Of a DNA stretch of 25,884 nucleotides, positions 1 through 8,100 are shown piece by piece; position 1 is the stretch's first letter; each line of letters opens with the position of its first letter. This DNA is from Priapulus caudatus (taxonomy: Eukaryota > Priapulida > Priapulimorpha > Priapulimorphida > Priapulidae): the NCBI RefSeq assembly GCF_000485595.1, contig NW_014578583.1, positions 16,128-42,011 on the forward strand. Direction: 5' to 3'. The notes under the pieces are model-generated. The model was not told the DNA's origin. It was given only the letters and a program-made list of their open reading frames with translations, and made no database searches. The translations under genes and the position numbers were made by a program.

Positions 1-445
1 GAAACATGTGGGTCAAACGGTTCTTGAGTTATCGTTGACCGTAGGCAGACACTGAAATGCATAGTGAAATTGCCAAAATAGACCTAATTTGCATAATTAA
101 AAAAAATAATCAAACCCCTGTGATAACTTTTGGGGCCAGTCGTTATTCATTCACATACCAAAAATGAGCAAAATCCGTTGAACCTGAACTGACTTAAGGC
201 CATTTCTATTTTTGCCAAAAAGTGGGCGTGGCTCGAAAGTAGGTCAACCGGGACTAACTGGCCCCAAAATAGGACATTCACACCTCTCCCATAGGAGTAA
301 CAATTGTATGCAATTTGAAACATGTGGGTCAAACGGTTCTGAAGTTATCGTTGCCGTAGCCAAATGTTGACGGACGGACGGACGGACGTACGACGGACAA
401 CGCCACATGGCAATAGCCCATCTTGACGATGTCAAGGTGAGCTAA
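1..445. repeat. Dispersed GACGGAC-type invertebrate repeat
   Basis: A block of about 38 bp (GAAACATGTGGGTCAAACGG followed by TTCT...GTTATCGTTG) occurs at 1-40 and again at 317-356. The second copy is followed by a (GACG)n run at 369-390, then GCAATAGCCCATCTTGACGA and GTGAGCTAAAAA. The segment CTTGAC-GAT-GTCAAG at 423-437 is a short hairpin. Inverted 13-mers TTTTGGGGCCAGT (128-140) and ACTGGCCCCAAAA (257-269) lie inside. The GACGGACGG...TGAGCTAAAAA ending is a motif I associate with abundant dispersed repeats of mollusc and other marine invertebrate genomes. Element class unknown; no coding capacity. Confidence 0.6.
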
Positions 446-863
446 AAACTAAAGATACAGCTCCACTAATCGATAGTCCACATTATGAAGTTAGTTCACA
501 ATATGTCTCCTCTGAGGCAGCGCTATACTTCTATACTTTGTACAGTTAGTGTAAAGAAAAACCAATATGTTGGTATTGTCAGGCACCAAACTCTCCCTCC
601 CCCGGGTTAAAAACACCACCTGCCCTGCAGTAAAGAATACCCTCTCATATTTCAGCAGAATAACCTATGAGGTGTAAGGTAACAACACTACAGCAAAACG
701 GTTTTTACTAATAGTATTGTATCGGATCGTTTATATTCTGGAATTTTTTTCGGTATTGATACATCGTATCGCACGCAATCCATCGCGATACATCGATGGT
801 GTTGGAATCGATTACAGTCCTAGTCGTGACGTTCGTCAATGTGTTAGACTACAACTAAAGATA

Positions 864-922
864 TATGCACACACATGCGCTCGCGCACGCACGCACACAC
901 ACGCACGCACACACACACAGCC
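864..922. repeat. CA/CACG-rich microsatellite
   Basis: Alternating CA and CACG units interrupted by GCTCGCG. An undetermined base (N) follows at 958. Confidence 0.8.
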
Positions 923-1143
923 TACCCCCAACACGCGACCATACAAAACACACAATCNTCTTAAGCTTGTCTGCGGGTAGAGCACTAGGTCGGCGTGATA
1001 CACGCCTACATGCAGCCAAAAAACATCTCATCGAACTTGGGTGGCTAATTCTCGGGACTTAATTTCTTCTGCCTGAGATCTCTATTCCTAAATTGCATTT
1101 CCTGGCGCCTATATAAGGAACATGTCGTTTTTTCTGGATAGTG

Positions 1144-1200
1144 GGGGGCGCAGTAGCCTGTGGTGAGGTCTTGCCTTCTCCCCGTGTTCTATTCCCCGAC
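1144..1200 (+). repeat. Possible decayed tRNA-derived SINE head
   Basis: GGCGCAGTAGCCTGTGGTGA at about 1146 resembles a Pol III A box, and GTGTTCTATTCCCC at 1184-1197 resembles a B box. The spacing fits a tRNA-like promoter. No cloverleaf with proper acceptor pairing was found, so this is not a tRNA gene. Weak call. Confidence 0.25.
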
Positions 1201-1424
1201 ATGGCTTGCCGCAAGCTGACCAGTGGGGTTCACGGCAAGTAGTGTCCATAGCAGCTATTACCTGCTTTACTGAAAACTACGACGATTTACTAACATGCAA
1301 TATTGTGTTGCAGCTTTTTTCAGCTACATCATCATATAAAATTGAAGAACCCATCCTCCAACATTTACGCGTTAACGTTGCATTTTATTATAAACCATAT
1401 GTACGGACGACGCGCATGCAACTG

Positions 1425-1608
1425 CGCATGCTCGTGGACTTACACTAATCACAAAAATATAAACTCAACACTATAAGAATGCGTACAAGTAAAACGCGAG
1501 ATTGCACGATTGCTACTACGCATGCTCGTGGACTTATACTAATCACAAGAATATAAACTCAATTTTATATATATACGTACAAGTAAAACGCGATATTGCA
1601 CGATTCCA
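1425..1608. repeat. Two-copy tandem repeat, period 94 bp
   Basis: CGCATGCTCGTGGACTTA recurs at 1425 and 1519. The remainder (AATCACAA-AATATAAACTCA ... ACAAGTAAAACGCGA) is also shared, with a few substitutions and a small AT-rich length difference. Confidence 0.85.
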
Positions 1609-1872
1609 AGTACACTTGACATAGATACTGACAATGACAGCACAATAATTACTGTAGTATACGCAACGTCAAATACTTCTAAAGAGAATACTGTTCAAAA
1701 AATGGCTCAGTAATTAATGGGAAGTTTTCCAATATTATACCAGTAGGCCTATAAATACTCAGTATACGTCTACCAGAACACGTGAAAATCAGATGGAATA
1801 TCGGCAGCAAATACTGTTATCCTAGCACCGAGAACCGTATGCATTATTCCAAAAACGCATTAAACAAAATCG

Positions 1873-1920
1873 CATCCATCTATCTATCTATCTATCTATA
1901 TATATATATATATATATATA
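1873..1920. repeat. (ATCT)n/(TA)n microsatellite ending at an N
   Basis: TATC tetranucleotides pass into pure TA and stop at the undetermined base 1921, which abuts the palindrome arm at 1922. This is a likely assembly join. Confidence 0.85.
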
Positions 1921-1921
1921 N

Positions 1922-2123
1922 GATGGGAGCGAGGGTTATGATAGAGGGAGTTGTGTTATAACTCACCATGTTGACGGTGCAGTGGGGGCAGTAGTAGTCC
2001 TGCTGCTGCTGCGTGGGTAGGTAACACTTACCCACGCAGCAGCAGGACTACTACTGCCCTCACTGCACCGTCAACATGGTGAGTTATAACACAACTCCCT
2101 CTATCATAACCCTCGCTCCCATC
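1922..2123. repeat. Palindrome (98/95-bp arms, 9-nt loop) inside SHPRH PHD exon
   Basis: 1922-2019 and 2029-2123 are reverse complements, apart from one extra CTG in the left arm and one substitution (GGGGGCA versus GAGGGCA). The loop is GGTAACACT at 2020-2028. Each arm contains the YCPHC coding sequence and its splice donor; the left arm is in gene orientation, the right arm antisense. The outer end of the left arm coincides with the N at 1921. Confidence 0.92.
1967..2018 (-). CDS. SHPRH: SHPRH exon 7 piece (last PHD zinc pair, YCPHC)
   Basis: On the minus strand, 2018-1967 reads [17 protein letters not shown] and ends at a consensus donor GTGAGT (1966-1961). YCPHC is exactly the terminal zinc-ligand pair expected for the SHPRH PHD finger. 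If the palindromic insert 2123-2019 (105 nt) is skipped, exon 6 and this piece join in frame as a single exon, with a ligand spacing close to the vertebrate protein. An antisense copy of the same 95-98 bp (2029-2123) lies on the other arm, with three CAG codons instead of four and one substitution. I infer the original exon was continuous. Confidence 0.78.
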
Positions 2124-5100
2124 AGGCTCGCATCGTAGTTCACACAGTCTGCATGCTGCCATAGTCCACACCTGCCACACTGCACAGCGGCCGCCTCCCC
2201 CGCCTCCTGCCCTCCACACGTACACTCAAAGTAGGGTTTCTCACCTAAAACATAAACACGCAGTGGTCACATGAGTGTAGCTACCAAATAAATGCAAATG
2301 TAAGTACGCACGCACCTGCGCACGCACGCACACGCACACGCACGTACACACATACACGCACTTGCTGACTATTACACTCATGCACCCACACGCCTGTATG
2401 TATAATTACAGGATTTAACGTATAGAAAGAATTACAGAACAACTGTTGTTGTAATAAATGACTAGGTTTTTCTCATAGAGGGAGCCACAACATACCGATG
2501 GGGTTTGTTTTGAAGAAATTGCCTAGCACTTTTCTCTGATTGTTTTCTAGATCAGTCTGCATTTTTTTACTTGTCGGTTTTCCCACTAGATTTCCAGCTT
2601 CCTCCTTGACTCTGTTCTCTTCGGTTTTCTCAGTTTTCATAGTAACAGCACATTTCTCGGGTCGCTGTGAGTTTCCTCTCTTCTGATTGGACACTTTGGC
2701 ATTCGGTACATCGAACGACTTCAACGAACCCTCTTCTTCCATTTGTCTGTTGTCATGACAACTGCTGCTCGAGAGAGGATTGTGCTGTGCGTCACGTGAC
2801 TTCGTGCATCCGTTCGGGATCAGGTTTGCGACGGCCTCCTTAAGCCGAGCCACGACGTCTGCCACGGCATCGTCGACAGCAACCGAGCCGCAGCCTCCAG
2901 CTGTGAGAGAGAGAGGCGTTACCGTGGTTACAGGAGACGAGCGTACGCGCACCGCGTGGGGCAGGAGAGAGACAAGCATCCCTGCTACGGCTTACGTGTC
3001 TTAGGTACGAGGCAAACACGTGTCTCAGGTACGAGGTAAACACGTATCTCAGGTACGAGGTAAACACGTGTCTCAGGTGCGAGGTAAACACGTGTCTCAG
3101 GTACGAGGTAAACACGTGTCTCAGGTGCGAGGTAAACACGTGTCTCAGGTACGAGGCAAACACGTGTCTCAGGTACGAGGTAAACACGTGCTCCAGGTAC
3201 GAGGTAAACCACGTGTCTCAGGTACGTAGGTAAAACACGTGGCCTCAGTAGTGCGACGGTAAACAATGTCTTCAGGTACGAAGGCTTAAACAACGTGTCT
3301 CAGCGTGCGAAGGTAAACAGCAGTGTCTCGAGGTACGAGGTAAAAACACCGTGTCTCAGTTGTGCGAGGTAAACACGTGTCCCAGGTGCAAGGTAAATCA
3401 CGTGTCTCAGTACGAGGTAACACACGTAGTCTCAGGTGCGAGGCAAACACGATGTCCTCGCAGGCTACGAGCGTAAACACGTGTCTCACGGTGCAAGGTA
3501 AACACGTGTCTCAGGTACCCGAGTCAGTAAAACACGTGTCCTCAGGTACGAGGTAAACACGTAGCGCCGTGCCGCAGTTTGTTGTGGGCCGTCTCAGGTA
3601 CGAGCGTAACACGTGTCTCAGGTACTAGAGGTAAACCACGTGCTCTAGGTACGAGCGGTAAACACGATGTCTCAGGTGCGAGGTAAACACTGTCTCAGGT
3701 GCAGGTAAACACGTGTCTCAGGTACGAGGTAAACAAGTGTCTCAGGGTGCGAGGCAACACGTGTTCAGCTCGTACGAATGGTAAACACGTAGTCTCAGCG
3801 TGCAAGATAAACATCGTGTCTCAGGTACCGACGGTAAACACGTTCTCAGGTGCAAGCGTAAACCACGTGTCTCATCGTGCGAGGCAAACACGTGTCTCAG
3901 GTCGAGGTAAAACACGTGTACTCAGGTACGAGCGTAAACAGCGTGATCTTAGGTGCGAGGTAAAACACGTGTGCTCAGGTACGAGGTAAAACACGTGTCT
4001 CCAGGTGCGAGGTAAACACGTGATTCTCAGGTGCGAGGTAAACACGTGTCTCAGCGTGCGACGGTCTAACACGTGTCTCAGTCGTGCGAGGTAAAACACG
4101 TGTCTCAGGTGCGAGGTAAACACGTGTCTCAGGTACGAGGTAAACACGTGTCTCAGGTATACACACGTCGGCAGTATTGCATGATGGAGCTGTCAGGTAA
4201 GAATGCATATATTTACAATAAGGATGCCTCTATAAAATATGCATATATATCAGGAGTAGATAATAGGGAGGAGTGTGACATCAATAAACAAGGGAAATTC
4301 GTCATTTACTAGCCTTATAATACCTACGATTTACTACGCGTAACGCAACCAACATGAGCTCAAATCGTACACAGTACATCTCTTCCATCGTCGTGTGAAA
4401 TCGTTTCCTAGTATACACCCTCAATCCGGAGATACAGACTAAAACGTACCACACGATTTTCAATTCTGTTGCCAGCAAAATCCATGTGGCGAGGAAGCTA
4501 TTTGAAACAAAAGGCAGCTACTAACCACACTGTCCACGGCTTGCGCTCACGGCGAGGCGCTGTGGCTCGCAGGGAGATTGCACGTGAGCAGGAGTCTAAC
4601 AACAAGATTACTGTTTATTGATAGACTCATGATGTGCTATGGTGCGGTAGGTTATACACGCTGCCGCTGAGCTGCAGAGCTGCTGCTGATTGCGGTGGGG
4701 GGTGCATACAGCTGTAATAGGTCAAAGCAAAGGTTAGCTCGCCGAGTGTTGCGTCGATGTCCAATCTCCCTGCGAGCCACAGCGCCTCGCCGTGAGCACA
4801 AGCCGTGGACAGTGTGGTTAGTAGCTGCCTTTTGTTTCAAATAGCTTATTCGCCACATGGATTTTGCTGGCAACAGAACTGAAAATCGTGTGGTACGTTT
4901 TAGTCTGTATCTCCGGATTGAGGGTGTATACTAGGAAACGATTTCACACGATGGGAAGAGGATGTACTGTGTACGATTTGAGCTCAAGTTGGTTGCGTTA
5001 CGCGTAGTAAATCGTAGGTATTATAAAGCTAGTAAATGACGAATTTACCTTGTTTATTGATGTCACACTCCTCCCTATTATCTACTCCTGATATATATGC

Positions 5101-8100
5101 ATATATACACATCAGGGTCCATACAGATAAGTCAAGACAAAATTCAAGGAGTTTTTCAGGACATTTCAAGGACAATTTTTATTTTTCAAGTACTAAAATT
5201 CTAGCTTAACTTAATAAAATTGAGTGTTTTCAGACTTAGCACAGCTTGAAAAGATAGATTACATGGAATTAGAAGACATGAAAACTTCTGATTCAGAAAA
5301 AAACAGAGATTAACTGTGAAAGGTATTCATTATGATGAGGTTAAGGAGATTAAAAACATGTACATCTTATAAACTTATACATATTTACATTACACATAAT
5401 TACATATTTATTGCTTTATATTTCTTATTTTATAAATTCCAGTAGTTTTGAGTACTTTTCCAAGACAATAACAACTTTTCCAGGACAATTCCAGTATAAA
5501 ACATAATATTTTAAAATTCAAGGAGTTTACAAGGAGTCGTATCAAATTCCAGGACATTTCCATGCCCGTGCGGACCCTGACATATATACATATAGCATAT
5601 ACATATATATACATATAGCTTACCGTCTGTTATTTTTTCCTTTCGAATGTTGGCTGCATCGTTGGTTGGCGTGTGGTTCGTTAGCGAGGCAGCATCCGTG
5701 AGCGGGGCGTGGTTCGTTAGCGAGGCTGCATCCGTGAGCGGGGCGTGGTTCGTTAGCGAGGCTGCATCCGTGAGCGGGGCGTGGCCCTGGTTTACACGGG
5801 GGTGCAGCAGGATGCAGGCTAGCACCTCCACAGTCTTACCCAGACCCATCTCATCAGCCAGGATGCCACCAGGGGTCTCTGCTATCGTGACGGGTCTCTC
5901 CTTCACAAACCTGTGAATGGATGTCGTTGTACATTAGTGAATGTTAGTGCATTGTGTACATTAGTGCAAGTTAGTGGATTGTGCACATTAGGTAAACACG
6001 TGTCTCAGGTGCGAGGTAAACACGTGTTAAACACTTATGTAATCAATAATCAATACATAGTAAATACGAAAAGCTAAACAACTGCAGCAAGCACTGACCA
6101 GCCTATGTACTTGTTATAGAAGATCCGGCGCCCATCTAAGGTCGTGACCTCCGTGTAAAGCGGATGAAGCGGAGGCGGAACATCACCTACGAGAAAGTAC
6201 GTCACCATAGCGATCATCTGATTTGATCAAGACAAGCATCAATGCAAGGGAGACAGCATCAGAACAAGGGAGTCAGTGGTTTAAAGTTCTAAATGCATGT
6301 AACAATAACATATGACAAGTGACATGCCAAAATGACATGAATTAAATTTATGAGAATTAATCTACTACAGTCACTGATGTCATATATGTATGCGCACCCA
6401 CGCACATGCACCCACGCACATACACCCACGCACATGCACCCATTCACATGCACCCATTCACATGCACGCACACACACATGCATGCACTCACGCATGCATA
6501 CATCAGGGTTCTCAAAGAGCAGTCATAGCCTGGCGGCCCGCACCAGCCCCCGCATCCTAGCCCCCGGACCACCCTAGCACGCAAACCGCCTTCAGCGATT
6601 TGCGACTAGGACCGTAAAGGCAGCACCCGCCATGCTATAATGAAAAAGCTTGGAGAACCCTGTACATGTATATCTACATGCAGACATGACATGACTAACC
6701 CTGTCCCTGCGATCCTTGGTTTCCCAGACTTCGCTCTCGGCTGAGCATCCACGCCACGGCATCGCGCTGGTAGCTCCTCAGTACAGGTCGCAGCGCGGGA
6801 TGCTGCGTTTCCACGGCAACGCTCTCAGACTGTAGTGTGCCTCGTCGCTCGGTGTCCAGATGTGCATAGAAGGAGGTAAGATCGAGTCTGCTGCTGCGCG
6901 GGGCGTTCACGAGAAAGTCTGTGAAATGTGCAGCAGCAGCATGTATGCTCAAGTAACACCTTATAGTTATACGGTATTATTGTATTAAATGCTATAGAAT
7001 GTGACAGCTAACCGAACATTATACCAGGGCGCGAAATTAGCACCGGCCCACCGGCATATGCCGGCAAATTATTTGGAGGGCCGGTAACATTGGCAAAACA
7101 CCGGCCCTCCGAGCCGGTGGTTTCAGCCGTGTTAGCGAGTACCTACATTTTTACTTATAGCATTAATGAGCAAATAGCCTACATTACTGTTTTACCTGAA
7201 GGTTATCATGCCATTATTTTTCGACATTTTACAAATTTGAAATCGAGAATGCAAGCGTGAAGTATTCACGTTGATTTTACAAACAAAATTTGTGAGGGCT
7301 GGTAAAAAATTGCTGTTACCAGCCCTCTGGGCCGGTGCAAAAAAATCTGAATTTCGTGCCTCCCACGCGTGCACGCACGCACGCCTGCTGCTCCGCCCGT
7401 CAAGATAATTAATAATAATAATTAATAATCCATTGATTTTTATTGCACGCATATATTAAAATACGTTCACAGGTGTATCAATAGCATCTGAATGCAAGCC
7501 TTGAGAACATGAGTTATGTAACAAGGCTTGAATCATACATAGCCTTGAATTAAGCAATCGGCACATGTACCAACAACATTACGCCATGCGAAACAATAGA
7601 ACGTACACCTACCTTCGCAGTCCAGCCGCAGCAGGTGATTGGTGACCCGTCGTCGTGCCGACGGCCCCGGCCCGCCCGCACGACCCACGACCTCGCTCGG
7701 GAAGCTGGGTTGGACAAACGCCGCATCGCTCACCGTCGTCGTGACAACGAGCATGCCCGTCGCGTCGTCGACGGCAACGACACTCAGCGTGGGGCTGCGC
7801 TGCGCGCGGAAGCCGGCGAAGAGGTCAGCGGGCATGCTCGTTGTCACGGCGACGAGGTCAGCGGGAGCCGACGGCAGCTCCGCGACGTGGTACCACGGTG
7901 GCGCCCCCGCGTGGTCACCCTCACCGTACAGCATGCAGCGTGTGGAGTCTCCCTCATTAACATACAGCCACATCTCGCCCATGCACACACGCGCAGACGC
8001 GCCCGGTCGCCATGACAACAGCCGCAGCGAGAAGCTACCGATGCGGTACGGCAGCGCGGTGCTGCCCTCTATGGTCAGCTTCACGTAGAAAGAGCATTCA

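Larger units (their letters stand above)
1..1960 (-). other. Sequence downstream of SHPRH exon 7; no further exon seen
   Basis: After the donor at 1966 the next SHPRH segment should encode the ATLIISP / CHQW block. I read the minus strand to position 1 and found nothing resembling it. The interval holds repeats only: a GACGGAC-type dispersed repeat, CA-rich microsatellite, a possible SINE head, a 94-bp tandem duplication and a TATC/TA microsatellite. It is either a long intron or unrelated sequence joined at the N at 1921. Stretches 436-860 and 1610-1870 contain nothing recognisable. Confidence 0.5.

Noticed and set aside
940-1060. tRNA gene (GGGTAGAGCACTAGGTCGGC)
   Set aside because: No acceptor-stem pairing or B box at the right distance.
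3000-4157. CRISPR array
   Set aside because: The repeats are contiguous with no unique spacers, and the genome is eukaryotic.
3020-4208. Long ORFs on both strands encoding SQVRGKHV or VFTSYLRH repeats
   Set aside because: They are products of a 24-bp non-coding tandem repeat, which stays open in several frames because its length is a multiple of three; the array lies in an SHPRH intron.
5511-5623. Extension of the Walker A ORF past 5624 ([10 protein letters not shown]...)
   Set aside because: It reads through a consensus donor GTAAGC into a TA-rich tract and a MITE; the phase-matched exon 5 is elsewhere.
6919-6952. Start codon of exon 2 at 6952 ([11 protein letters not shown])
   Set aside because: This is the intron just upstream of a good acceptor, and the phase joins exon 1 exactly.
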